Counted from the stretch's first letter, positions 34,705 to 42,938 are shown. The stretch: 64,000 nt of DNA from Ruminococcus flavefaciens 007c (GCF_000571935.1 NZ_ATAX01000036.1:62001-126000), one strand, 5' to 3'. Program-made: numbers and translations. The notes: a model not told the origin generated them from the letters alone.

Positions 34705-36660
34705 TTAAAGGTATTTTCTGGAGGAGATCTTCCACTTTCCGTTCTCTAATCTGAGGAATATGAGCATCCACTCTTCTCCGAGCTCGGGCTCGTCGACACA
34801 TGCTCTGAATGTGATAGTTGATTCTGTTGTCTTTACGATCTCTGTTTTTCCTGTAAAGTTGTAAGCACCTGATGAATATAAATCGAAGACTGATTCGTCG
34901 GTATAGCAGTAGAGCTTGCCGTCCTGTTCAACGTAAGTCGGGATACGGTTGCATGGTGCGTCGGGATATTCCATACATTCGTCCATGAAATTAGCCTGCA
35001 TTGCGCCGTATGTACGTTCAGAGAAATATTTCTCGATATCCCTTATGGAAGTAAACTCGGGATCGGTAACTCTTTCATATGTAACGTGAGGATTGTCTGG
35101 CAGCTGCGGAAAATCCAACTTTAAGGTGTCGCTGCTGTCTTTTTCGATGTCTATGCCCTTAGACAGAGCCAGCAGTTGGTTAAAGCCGTTTATCGTTTCC
35201 TGTGCGATGGTTTCGGGATCGCCGTTTTCTGGATTGTACGGTCTCAGTGCCTCATAGTTCTCAAAATCTTTAAGCTTCCATTTGCCGTCCTCGAGTATCA
35301 TGCGTAATATCAGGTACTCCGAATCGTAATGGATACCGGTGCTGCTACTGTACTGAATACGATTGCGGACTCTTATGTCCAGTGAGTCGTCGGAAAAATC
35401 GTATACAGAGACATCGTCTGCAAGATCAAGGAAGATACTGCCGATACACTCCTTGAAGTACAGCTTTCCGTTTATTTCCTTGAACATTGAATCATTATAT
35501 TTCTCGCTGTCATAGATAAATGTGTAAGACTGGCTGAGCATAGGTTCTGCTATATGATCTGTCACATATTCTTTAACATCTTCGAGAGTTCTGAAGCTTG
35601 AATTTACAACTTCGTTATAGACTGATTCTTCGGTGTCGTTGTTGTATTTGAAAGATTTATCCTTGTTGACCTGGATACCCATGCCGTTGGCCATCTGTTC
35701 GATAGCCTGATAGTGAGCGATCACTTCGTTTGCGATCTCGACCTTTTCATTGCGTATAGTCACATCGTTGTCTTTGACCAGCGATTCGTTGCTGATCTTC
35801 CAGTGTCCGCCTACAAGCATAACGTGGAGGTTTACCCCGACATAATCATTAATGCCCCCATAATCCATAGTAAGATCGAAGCTGCTGCCGTTATAATTGC
35901 AGATTTTAAAGTCATTTATATCCACGTTGAGGGGAAGGCTCAGATCACTGCTTTCATTTTTGCTTTCATTGAAGTACAGTTTACCGTCATTCTCTGTGAA
36001 GCGTACAAAAGGAAAATATTCAGAAGAGAACATCCGGTCATCACATTTTCTGAAATACTCACCTGCAAGAAAGGTACTGAGATAATTCCTCAGCTCCTGT
36101 TTGTTGTTCCATTCGCCTGTGACTCTTTTGTAAACAATTCCGTATTCTGTAAAAGTATCGTTTGCGTCAAGTTCTATTCCGTCAGGTGTGCCGTTTAAGA
36201 CAGAGTTGAGATTGTAAAGCTTTGTCAGAAGAACCGCCGCTTCTTCTCTGATATCCGTCATTTCCTCATCATCAGGAGTATGATCTGCGGCAGAGGTGCC
36301 TGTTGCGTCCTCTGAGGTGGTATTGATCGTAGTGGGCTCATTGGCGGTATCCGAAGTGTTTTTGCGTCCCCTGTTCATGTTAAGAGCGGTGCCTGCAATG
36401 CCTCCCGCAAGCACAAGACAGGCTGCCAGAGCGGCGAACTTGTGCCATTTCGGACGCTGATAGCGCTCAACTCCGCTTACCTCGTCTGCACTTTCACTTA
36501 TGTTTATATTTCTTTCTTTGTTCATTTTATCCAGCTTTTTCTTACTCATAGCCAGCATCCTCGCTTTTTCTTCTTTGGAGAGGACAGGAACTCCCGAAAG
36601 GAGCTCGATTGTCTTGTCGTCTGCATTCTCAAGCATATCTAATTTACGCTCATCTCTCAT
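34705..36660 (-). CDS. Membrane anti-sigma-like protein with three repeated extracytoplasmic modules
   Basis: A single-pass protein of about 651 residues. A charged cytoplasmic N-terminus (to about 70) is followed by one membrane segment (KFAALAACLVLAGGIAGTAL). The outer part has three copies of a module of about 150 residues, each with a VKEYV-like helix and a DGKLYF/NGKLYF strand, ending in a KW-K strand. The same module is in the lipoprotein at 14664. AAGGAG is 9 bases before ATG 36660; ATG 36669 abuts it and is rejected. It follows an ECF sigma gene by 13 bases and probably holds that factor at the membrane. Confidence 0.75.
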   Translation of the reverse strand: MRDERKLDMLENADDKTIELLSGVPVLSKEEKARMLAMSKKKLDKMNKERNINISESADEVSGVERYQRPKWHKFAALAACLVLAGGIAGTALNMNRGRKNTSDTANEPTTINTTSEDATGTSAADHTPDDEEMTDIREEAAVLLTKLYNLNSVLNGTPDGIELDANDTFTEYGIVYKRVTGEWNNKQELRNYLSTFLAGEYFRKCDDRMFSSEYFPFVRFTENDGKLYFNESKNESSDLSLPLNVDINDFKICNYNGSSFDLTMDYGGINDYVGVNLHVMLVGGHWKISNESLVKDNDVTIRNEKVEIANEVIAHYQAIEQMANGMGIQVNKDKSFKYNNDTEESVYNEVVNSSFRTLEDVKEYVTDHIAEPMLSQSYTFIYDSEKYNDSMFKEINGKLYFKECIGSIFLDLADDVSVYDFSDDSLDIRVRNRIQYSSSTGIHYDSEYLILRMILEDGKWKLKDFENYEALRPYNPENGDPETIAQETINGFNQLLALSKGIDIEKDSSDTLKLDFPQLPDNPHVTYERVTDPEFTSIRDIEKYFSERTYGAMQANFMDECMEYPDAPCNRIPTYVEQDGKLYCYTDESVFDLYSSGAYNFTGKTEIVKTTESTITFRACVDEPELGEEWMLIFLRLENGKWKISSRKYL

Positions 36661-36673
36661 CGTCCGCATCTCC

Positions 36674-37240
36674 TTATATCATGATACCGGCAGCAGCCAG
36701 GGTGGTTTTCAGCTTTTCAAGTGCTCTTGCAGCTCTCATTCTTACTGCGGAAGCCTTCATTGAAAGCAGCTTCGCTATCTCTGAAGAAGATCGGTCGTAG
36801 TAGTATTTCTGGATCAGGATAGTTGAATCAGGTTCGCCGAGCTCGTTGATCTTGCTAATGAGAATACTGCGTGTTTCAGCCAAATCGGAATCAGCTTCAA
36901 TATCCTCATCCGAGCCGATACTGAAAAGCTCGTCCTCGGAATTGTCGGAGAAGTGTCCGTTTTTAGCGGCAAGACTGTGAAAAGCATTGATAGCGCGGCG
37001 TTTTGCAACAGTGCCTATGTAGCCCTTCATGTCGCTGCCGTTGCTGCTTTCGGTATCATATCCGAAGAAAACGTCCGCAAAAATATCGCTGACACATTCC
37101 TCAATGTCTTCTCTCGAAGCTGTGCTTCTGAGCTTGTTGTAGACTATCGCATATACATAATCGCAGTAATTTTCAAAAAGTGCGTCGTATGCCGCGTCAC
37201 GCGATCTTTTGTATATGGTGCAGTATTCTTTGCCTGTCAT
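36674..37240 (-). CDS. ECF-type RNA polymerase sigma factor (second locus)
   Basis: A 188-residue sigma factor. Region 2 contains DYVYAIVYNKLRSTASREDIEECVSDIFADVFFGYD, and region 4 contains DSTILIQKYYYDRSSSEIAKLLSMKASAVRMRAARALEKLK, a helix-turn-helix. It is clearly different from the paralogous pair at 17331 and 40781. GGAGG lies 6 bases before ATG 37240 and three bases before ATG 37243; upstream frame extensions lack a ribosome site. It pairs with the downstream membrane protein at 34705. Confidence 0.88.
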   Translation of the reverse strand: MTGKEYCTIYKRSRDAAYDALFENYCDYVYAIVYNKLRSTASREDIEECVSDIFADVFFGYDTESSNGSDMKGYIGTVAKRRAINAFHSLAAKNGHFSDNSEDELFSIGSDEDIEADSDLAETRSILISKINELGEPDSTILIQKYYYDRSSSEIAKLLSMKASAVRMRAARALEKLKTTLAAAGIMI

Positions 37241-37410
37241 CATTATCCTCCTGATGAGTTGAAAGTGTTCCATGGAGTTGTGCTTTCATAAATAACATTC
37301 AAGTGCCGGCGACCAACTGTCACACTTTTGCGAAAAATTTTTTCTGAGGAGCTTTTTTGCGGAGCATCTGCGGAATGAACAAAGGCGCGTGGCACCGCAG
37401 AGACTCCTAT

Positions 37411-37438
37411 ATAATAATCTAACATCAAACCCGTTCAA
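37411..37438 (-). promoter_or_regulatory. Candidate promoter of the second sigma operon
   Basis: Minus-strand TTGAAC (37433-37438) and TATTAT (37411-37416), 16-base spacer, about 170 bases before the start codon. No ECF-type motif like those of the other two sigma operons was found. Confidence 0.5.
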
Positions 37439-37484
37439 TGTCAAGGAAATATGTATAGGGCAGGGGATTTTGCACGGGAATGTA

Positions 37485-37513
37485 TTGAAAAAAGCAGAAC
37501 AGAGTGATATAAT
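37485..37513 (+). promoter_or_regulatory. Promoter of the flavoprotein gene
   Basis: TTGAAA (37485-37490) and TATAAT (37508-37513), 17-base spacer, about 35 bases before the start codon. Confidence 0.8.
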
Positions 37514-37549
37514 TATAATATATCATATATAAAAGAAGGTATAAAGCAC

Positions 37550-39202
37550 ATGAACAGTATCAGCGAAAACATTCCCAATGGGCTCACATATCCCGAGATA
37601 AGCGATTCATGCTGTGAGATCGGCGATATCAAGCCTGATATTATCAAGGATTACGAAATAGTTGTAGTTGGAGCAGGTGCTTCGGGAGTTCCTGCGGCAG
37701 GTTGGGCAGCCGAGCTCGGAGCAAAGACCGCCATACTTCAGAAGGAGCAGACGGTGGTATCTCAGGGCAACTGCGGCTCTGCTATAATAAAGTCACGTTC
37801 CACTGAGGCAGGAATAGCCAAGTGGATACATCATACCAACAGTCTCTGCGACTGGAGAGCCGATACAAAGCAGCTCCGCGCCTATGCCGAGAATTCCGAG
37901 GAAGCCATGATGTGGTTCCTCAACCGTGCCGGTCTCACTAATGAGACAGAGTACGGCGACGGCAGCAAGGTGGACAGCAACACTGACAGTGCAAAACTTC
38001 TCAACGACGGTGATAGGCTCTGCGCCTTCAGGAGCACCAGCGGCGATTTTACAGGCGTATGGAAGGATCGTATGAACAGCTACGACTACGGCGATGACCA
38101 CTGCTATTTCTGGGCTCCGTGGATAGGCCCCAAGCCGCTTAATGTAGGCAATGCGCTTCATAACGTCCTCAATAATATCATGGCAAAGTATGAAAATCTG
38201 CACGCATATTTCTCAACTCCTGCCGTAAAACTCGTAATGGACGGCGGCAGAGTGTCAGGCGTTATCGCAAAGGACAAGGACGGAAGGTACATACAGTTCA
38301 ACGCCTCGAAGGCAGTGATACTTGCAACAGGCGATTATACCAACAACCCGTCCATGGTAAAGCGCTGGTGTCCTGATATTGCGGAGTTTGACAAGAAGCA
38401 GCACGGCAAGACAGGCGACGGCCATATCCTTGCCATAAGCGCAGGCGCCAGAATGGAAGCTCTCGGCCACACCAAGATGATGCACGATTTTGACTCTGCC
38501 CTCATGTTCGAGGAGCCCTTCCTCTACCTCAATATGAACGGCGAGCGCTTCACCAATGAGTATACGGGCTTCGTTTATATGGGAAACCTGCTGAAGTATC
38601 AGCCGAAATTCAAGGGGACGATGCTCGATCCCGAACACAGTGAAGGCTCCAGAGGCTGGTACTGCGCTGTTTATGACAGCAGCTACACGGAATGGGACAG
38701 GGACAGCTTTGTTGACGGCTGTGTTCCGCCCTTTGTTATGGAGAAGTTCATACCGGGAGCGGTTGAGGAGCCGCAGGGCGTGTTCAGGAACCTCATAGAT
38801 CTTCACAGATGCGATACCCTTGAGGAGCTGGCAGGCGAGCTTGGCATACCCTTCGACAAGATGAAGGCTTCCGTAGACCGCTACAACGAGCTATGCGAAA
38901 AGGGCTGCGATACTGACTTCGGCAAGCCTGCGAAGTATATGCACAAAATAGAAAAAGCTCCTTTCTGGGGAGCAAGAAAGCATATCCGTGTTTCTGCCGA
39001 GGTCTCGGGAGTCATCACCAACGAGAATGCTCAGGCTCTAGGTGCGGACGGCAAGCCCATAGAGGGACTTTACTGCGCGGGAAATCTGGGCGGACCGTTC
39101 TACGGTGGAGCAGATTATCCCTTCCATCAGACAGGACTTTCTCTGGGAAGATGCTATACCTTTGGCATGATAGCCGCAAAGCACGCTCTCGGCAAGCTCT
39201 GA
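37550..39202 (+). CDS. FAD-dependent oxidoreductase of the fumarate reductase/succinate dehydrogenase flavoprotein family
   Basis: A 550-residue flavoprotein. The FAD ADP-binding fold is IVVVGAGASGVPAAGWAAELG (about 37-57). Later ILATGDYTNNP and the C-terminal GLYCAGNLGGPFYGGADYP...TGLSLGRCYTFGMIAAKHA close the FAD domain as in fumarate reductase-type (FAD_binding_2) enzymes. There is no signal peptide, heme or FMN-attachment domain, so it should be cytoplasmic. The alkene or hydroxy-acid substrate is unknown. Its stop codon ends one base before the TA that borders the first mobile cassette. Confidence 0.85.
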   Translation: MNSISENIPNGLTYPEISDSCCEIGDIKPDIIKDYEIVVVGAGASGVPAAGWAAELGAKTAILQKEQTVVSQGNCGSAIIKSRSTEAGIAKWIHHTNSLCDWRADTKQLRAYAENSEEAMMWFLNRAGLTNETEYGDGSKVDSNTDSAKLLNDGDRLCAFRSTSGDFTGVWKDRMNSYDYGDDHCYFWAPWIGPKPLNVGNALHNVLNNIMAKYENLHAYFSTPAVKLVMDGGRVSGVIAKDKDGRYIQFNASKAVILATGDYTNNPSMVKRWCPDIAEFDKKQHGKTGDGHILAISAGARMEALGHTKMMHDFDSALMFEEPFLYLNMNGERFTNEYTGFVYMGNLLKYQPKFKGTMLDPEHSEGSRGWYCAVYDSSYTEWDRDSFVDGCVPPFVMEKFIPGAVEEPQGVFRNLIDLHRCDTLEELAGELGIPFDKMKASVDRYNELCEKGCDTDFGKPAKYMHKIEKAPFWGARKHIRVSAEVSGVITNENAQALGADGKPIEGLYCAGNLGGPFYGGADYPFHQTGLSLGRCYTFGMIAAKHALGKL

Positions 39203-39219
39203 TACATAAGCTTTGCGCG

Positions 39220-39250
39220 TAGTATTTCTGATATGCTGTCAGAAGTACTA
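39220..39250. repeat. Left-end hairpin of element 1
   Basis: TAGTATTTCTGA (39220-39231) pairs with TCAGAAGTACTA (39239-39250), allowing one G-T pair. The same hairpin, with a longer stem, is at 42893-42931 in element 2. Confidence 0.8.
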
Positions 39251-39261
39251 AGGTGTCTCTG

Positions 39262-39290
39262 CTGACAGTGGGGCAGGGCTATGCTATAAT
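39262..39290 (+). promoter_or_regulatory. Cargo promoter of element 1
   Basis: CTGACA (39262-39267) and TATAAT (39285-39290), 17-base spacer, followed by CAATATAAACCGGAATTTG. The same order and spacing occur in element 2. Confidence 0.75.
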
Positions 39291-39395
39291 GCTTACAATA
39301 TAAACCGGAATTTGTGCAGGTCAATATATGTGCTTAGTCTGCGATAGAAAAAAGATTAAAGAAGATACGGTTATAAAGGAGGTTTAAGGGATTAA

Positions 39396-39905
39396 ATGGA
39401 TAATACATATATAATCAGAGAGGCTGTTCCGGATGATGCAGAGAACATGATCTTATATCTTAATCAGGTAGGCGGAGAATCCGATAATTTGCTGCACGGA
39501 GAAAATGAATTTCTTGTTCCGATCGAAGGCGTAAAACGAAAATTAGCCATGAGCAAGGATTCGGAGAATAGTATTGTCCTGATAGCTCTTGAAAACGAGC
39601 AGATTATTGCGAGAGCCGAATTAGAGGGATATTATCCGGCCAGAATTCATCACAGGGCTAAATTCTCGATCTCAGTAAGAAAGGATCACTGGAATCAGGG
39701 AATAGGAACAGAAATGATAAAAAGGATTTTCGAGCAGGCAAAGAAGATAAATATCAGAATTATAGAACTGGAAGTAATTACTGATAATGCAGGTGCTATT
39801 GCTTTGTATCATAAAATGGGATTTATTGATATAGGGATATATAAAAACTATTTTTATGTAAACGGGACGTTTAAAGATGCGATAGTAATGCAGAAAATAC
39901 TATAA
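39396..39905 (+). CDS. GNAT-family acetyltransferase, cargo of element 1
   Basis: A 169-residue acetyltransferase with KFSISVRKDHWNQGIGTEMIKRIFEQA as the acetyl-CoA site (about 88-114) and LEVITDNAGAIALYHKMGFIDIGIYKNYF, the usual C-terminal GNAT strands. It is similar in plan to the GNAT at 54657. AAAGGAGG lies about 13 bases before the ATG. Codon use is more AT-rich than that of neighbours, as is the cargo of element 2, which suggests recent arrival. Substrate unknown; small-molecule or antibiotic acetylation is possible but unsupported. Confidence 0.88.
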   Translation: MDNTYIIREAVPDDAENMILYLNQVGGESDNLLHGENEFLVPIEGVKRKLAMSKDSENSIVLIALENEQIIARAELEGYYPARIHHRAKFSISVRKDHWNQGIGTEMIKRIFEQAKKINIRIIELEVITDNAGAIALYHKMGFIDIGIYKNYFYVNGTFKDAIVMQKIL

Positions 39906-39957
39906 AATATAAGATATGACAATCCTGATCTATCTTTATAATCAGATAAAACACACT

Positions 39958-39988
39958 GCCCCGAAGCGTTCTTTATCCGCTTCGGGGC
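39958..39988 (+). terminator. Right-end hairpin terminator of element 1
   Basis: GCCCCGAAGCG (39958-39968) pairs with CGCTTCGGGGC (39978-39988). The matching hairpin in element 2 is at 43701-43729. Both are followed by AAAACTTCT and the TA border. Confidence 0.85.
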
Positions 39989-40059
39989 AAAACTTCTGTA
40001 TGGGAGGTTTTTATATAAGGTTTTGAGTTAAAGTACTATATCCTTCTCACGCGGTTTAA

Positions 40060-40515
40060 TCATCTTATTATCTCTTCCTCATCGGTTATGACAAAGCCGC
40101 AGCTGAGATACATTGACACGGCACCTTTGTTCACATCGGCTGCGTGAAGGATTATTCTTTCGGAATTCCTCTGCTGAAGCAGGGCAACTGCAAATCGCAG
40201 CAGTCTCATGCCGATGCCCTTGCGCTGATGCTCCTTTGCTACAAAAAGATCGTCGATCTCATTGTCGAATACTGCAACAGAACCGATAATAGCGCCGTTT
40301 TCTTCGAGAATAAAGATGTTTTCACGGTTTTTAAGCAGCTCATCACTGCTTTTGCAGCATTCCCGCGGCAGTCCGAGAGAGCTCCTCATTTTATGGAAGC
40401 AGTCCTCGTATATCCTTTTATATTCCCGGTGATCCTCGGCTTTATAGTGCCTCGGTCTCAGGCTTTCACTGACGGGATCACCTCTGTATTCCATAGTGTA
40501 TGCGGAAAATCTCAT
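40060..40515 (-). CDS. GNAT-family N-acetyltransferase
   Basis: A 151-residue acetyltransferase. DDLFVAKEHQRKGIGMRLLRFAVALL is the acetyl-CoA motif (about 88-113) and NKGAVSMYLSCGFVITDEEE the C-terminal strand. It is not inside a cassette: its end lies 60 bases beyond the right TA of element 1. It has its own promoter at 40555-40583. Substrate unknown. Confidence 0.87.
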   Translation of the reverse strand: MRFSAYTMEYRGDPVSESLRPRHYKAEDHREYKRIYEDCFHKMRSSLGLPRECCKSSDELLKNRENIFILEENGAIIGSVAVFDNEIDDLFVAKEHQRKGIGMRLLRFAVALLQQRNSERIILHAADVNKGAVSMYLSCGFVITDEEEIIR

Positions 40516-40554
40516 AGTTACGCTCCTTTGTTCCGATACTGTCTGACTGAAAAG

Positions 40555-40583
40555 ATAATATCATACTTTCCATAATGTGTCAA
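40555..40583 (-). promoter_or_regulatory. Promoter of GNAT gene at 40060
   Basis: Minus-strand TTGACA (40578-40583) and TATTAT (40555-40560), 17-base spacer. Confidence 0.8.
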
Positions 40584-40618
40584 CCGCTTTTATCGGAGCA
40601 TTATGTCCGCTGAAAGCA

Positions 40619-40647
40619 TTGACAACATCGCTGCTGTGCAATATACT
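40619..40647 (+). promoter_or_regulatory. Housekeeping promoter of the third sigma operon
   Basis: TTGACA (40619-40624) and TATACT (40642-40647), 17-base spacer, upstream of the ECF-type promoter of the same operon. Two promoters would give basal plus autoregulated expression. Confidence 0.7.
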
Positions 40648-40708
40648 TTATATAGACATACAGCCTGAGTGAATTCATAATGAGATCTTGAAAAAATCTT
40701 CTGCACGG

Positions 40709-40734
40709 TGAAATATCACCGCAGATAATACGAC
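40709..40734 (+). promoter_or_regulatory. ECF-type autoregulatory promoter of the third sigma operon
   Basis: TGAAAT (40709-40714) lies 16 bases from CGAC (40731-40734). Bases GTGAAATAT upstream and TAAGAGGACCTC downstream are the same as before the paralogous sigma gene at 17331-17885, with equal spacing. Confidence 0.68.
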
Positions 40735-40780
40735 TTAATAAGTAAGAGGACCTCATGCCTCTTGAAAGGGGGCTTATGCC

Positions 40781-41335
40781 ATGGATGACGCGTCTATTAT
40801 GGAATTGTTCCGAAAAAGAGATGAAAATGCTATTGCCGAACTGAGGCAGAAATATGAAAAGCTGTGCTTTTATATCGCAGGAAATATCCTTTCTCAGCGC
40901 GAAGATACAGAGGAATGTGTAAATTCGGCGTATTTTGACCTGTGGCAGAAAATACCGCCCGAGTGTCCCGAGGACCTCAGGACATACCTTTGCCGCATAG
41001 TCAAGAACAAAGCGCTGGACAGGCTGAGATACAACTCTGCGGAAAAGAGGAATCCGATACTCACGGTATCTCTTGAAGAGCTGTCTGAGTGCATACCCGA
41101 CAGAGCTGACGAAAGACTCTCGGCGGAAAAGCTTGCGGAGCTGATAAGCAGCTTCCTCAGGACTCAGGACGAAAGGCGCAGAAAGATATTCGTCAGGCGT
41201 TACTGGTACGGCGATACTCTTTCAGCCATTGCAGAGCTTTATGGTATGAACGAAAAGACAGTGGCTACCGATCTTTTTCGGACAAGGAAGAAACTGAAAG
41301 TCTTTTTACGGAAAGAGGGTTATGATTATGAATGA
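40781..41335 (+). CDS. ECF-type RNA polymerase sigma factor (third locus, paralog of the first)
   Basis: A 184-residue sigma factor, equal in length to the one at 17331-17885 and alike throughout: MDDxSIxELFRxRDExAIAExxQKYxKLC in region 2 and RKIFVRRYWYGDTLSAIAELYGMNEKTVATDLFRTRKKLK in region 4. AAAGGGGG precedes the ATG. It overlaps the downstream anti-sigma gene by 8 bases, exactly as in the first locus. The two loci probably arose by duplication and may recognise overlapping promoters. Confidence 0.94.
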   Translation: MDDASIMELFRKRDENAIAELRQKYEKLCFYIAGNILSQREDTEECVNSAYFDLWQKIPPECPEDLRTYLCRIVKNKALDRLRYNSAEKRNPILTVSLEELSECIPDRADERLSAEKLAELISSFLRTQDERRRKIFVRRYWYGDTLSAIAELYGMNEKTVATDLFRTRKKLKVFLRKEGYDYE

Positions 41336-42767
41336 GCGGAAGATACTCGAAGCCATAAATATGATCGACGATGATCTTATAAAGGAAGCTTCGGCAGACG
41401 ATAAAGTGCCTGAAAATGTCGGAAAAGGTTTTGATAATGATATTACGGTCTCGGGAGTTGAGAGGTACAGCAGGATAAAATGGCACAGATTTGCGGCTAT
41501 AGCCTCGTCAGTGCTTCTTATCGCAGGTATCGGAGCATTCGGTATCCATTTACTGAAAAACGGCTCTTTCAAGCTGAATGAAGGGGAGACTCCCGTAAAT
41601 GCGCCAAGTGCTGCTGAATATGCGGCAGAAGCTGAGACGGAGGCAACTACTGTCAGGGCTGAGCCCACCGAGGCTCTTCCCGAAAAGATCTTCACGGCAC
41701 CCGAGCTTCCTGCCGAGCTCAAGGGGAAGAAGATAATGGATCTGCAGCCGGAATACTGCTACGCCTTTAACATTGAAGAGCTGGAAAACAATGCGGAAAA
41801 CTCAGATAATATCATCTTCGGAAAGGTCGGCGGCATAACCTATGAGTCTAAGGGCGGTACGGCATATACCCGTATAGCCCTGCTGGCAGCGGGAGATGTC
41901 AGAGGACAGGTCTCTGAAGGTGAAAAGGTCATAGTTGATCTTGTGGGCGGCTATATCTCCTACAAGGATAAGGCAGGGGAGCTCCTGAATATGACAGGCG
42001 GCAAGTACGGCGACGGCACGAATATGACCGAGGAGGAGATGGAAAATACCTATTATCATGAGATAGTGGAGAGCGGAGAGGTTCCCATTATCGGAAAGGA
42101 ATACGCCTTTTTCGTAGGTGCGAAGGGTAAAGACTCCTATGAGGTCATCGGCCTTGAATATGGCATACTCTACAAGCACTGCAGCAGCTATATCCAGCGC
42201 ACAAGGCAGGGATACAATATCTATACCCTGGATGAGCTTGAGGCTATGCTGTCAGCTTCAAAAAAGAATTCTTCCGATAACGTGCCCGTGACTGGAACAG
42301 TGCCTGCCGATGAGGAGATTACGACCACCGAAGCGTCTGAAGAAAGGAATAATACAGCAGTCACCACCATGACACAGACTGAGGTTCAGTGGAAAACTTC
42401 ACCTGCAAATGCAAGCACTCTTCCAAAGCCTGTAACTGTCACTACCGCAGCGGTGCATTATCCCGATGAAAAGACTACAACTGGCGCGCCGGTCAATCCC
42501 TATGCTCCCGGGCTGCACGAACCCGGGTTTGGTTGGAGCAACTATCTTTCATGGTATCCCGAGGATACAACGTGGCTTTATAATATACTGGAAGGTCTTG
42601 ATTATCGTCCCTACACCTGCGACGGAATACCTGAGGGCATTATCAATGGCAGCAACGGCCTTGTCTATAAGCTGAATTTCTCGGAACGCTGGGTATGGCG
42701 GAATGGACCAAATGGGCAGGAAGAAGCAGATATGCCTGAAGAACTCTACCGCTATTTTGTCAACTGA
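41328..42767 (+). CDS. Membrane anti-sigma factor, partner of the third sigma factor
   Basis: About 479 residues. The N-terminus MNERKILEAINMIDDDLIKEA matches that of the protein at 15608-17338. A membrane segment lies at about 58-76 (FAAIASSVLLIAGIGAFGI). The outer part has a domain of about 180 residues with an unrecognised fold (GKVGGITYESKGGTAYTRIALLAAGDVRGQV), a Thr-rich linker and a short C-terminal domain. The upstream ATG at 41322 is in frame, but 41328 aligns with the paralog and gives the same 8-base overlap. The sensing domains of the two paralogs differ, so they likely answer different signals. Confidence 0.8.
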   Translation: MNERKILEAINMIDDDLIKEASADDKVPENVGKGFDNDITVSGVERYSRIKWHRFAAIASSVLLIAGIGAFGIHLLKNGSFKLNEGETPVNAPSAAEYAAEAETEATTVRAEPTEALPEKIFTAPELPAELKGKKIMDLQPEYCYAFNIEELENNAENSDNIIFGKVGGITYESKGGTAYTRIALLAAGDVRGQVSEGEKVIVDLVGGYISYKDKAGELLNMTGGKYGDGTNMTEEEMENTYYHEIVESGEVPIIGKEYAFFVGAKGKDSYEVIGLEYGILYKHCSSYIQRTRQGYNIYTLDELEAMLSASKKNSSDNVPVTGTVPADEEITTTEASEERNNTAVTTMTQTEVQWKTSPANASTLPKPVTVTTAAVHYPDEKTTTGAPVNPYAPGLHEPGFGWSNYLSWYPEDTTWLYNILEGLDYRPYTCDGIPEGIINGSNGLVYKLNFSERWVWRNGPNGQEEADMPEELYRYFVN

Positions 42768-42784
42768 GCTACAGGAAACGGATT

Positions 42785-42883
42785 ATGAAAAAGATAATTG
42801 AACCTATAGCAGCTATAACCGCATTGATAATATGTCTCTGGGCTGTAATTTGCCCTCTGTCCGTACTGCCGATACTCATATAG
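42785..42883 (+). pseudogene. 5' fragment (signal peptide) of the interrupted carboxypeptidase gene
   Basis: A 32-codon open frame beginning MKKIIEPIAAITALIICLW, a typical signal peptide or membrane anchor, preceded by AGGAAA. It stops at a TAG that lies inside the left end of element 2. Joining codon 32 (42878-42880) to TGG at 43743, which leaves one TA copy, continues in frame into the dockerin of the carboxypeptidase. It is therefore read as the severed start of that gene and not as an independent small protein. Confidence 0.72.
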
Positions 42884-42892
42884 AAGTATTAA

Positions 42893-42931
42893 GCCATAGT
42901 ATTTCTGATGTAAAGTCAGAAGTACTATGGC
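42893..42931. repeat. Left-end hairpin of element 2
   Basis: GCCATAGTATTTCTGA (42893-42908) pairs with TCAGAAGTACTATGGC (42916-42931), a 16-base stem with one G-T pair, followed by TTTTCC. It may also stop read-through from outside the element. Confidence 0.85.
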
Positions 42932-42938
42932 TTTTCCA

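Larger units (their letters stand above)
39205..39998 (+). mobile_element. Cargo-carrying non-autonomous element 1 (GNAT cassette)
   Basis: A 794-base unit flanked by TA on both sides (39203-39204 and 39999-40000). The ends are imperfect inverted repeats: CATAAGCTTTGC at the left against CAGAAGTTTTGC read inward from the right. The left end has a hairpin (39220-39250) and a promoter (39262-39290); the right end has a hairpin terminator (39958-39988). About 100 bases at the left and 75 at the right match element 2 at 42881-43740, but the genes inside differ. No transposase is present, so movement would need a helper enzyme in trans. Confidence 0.72.

Noticed and set aside
42785..42883. Independent small membrane peptide gene
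   Set aside because: It reads in frame into the carboxypeptidase once element 2 is removed, so it is better explained as the severed signal peptide.
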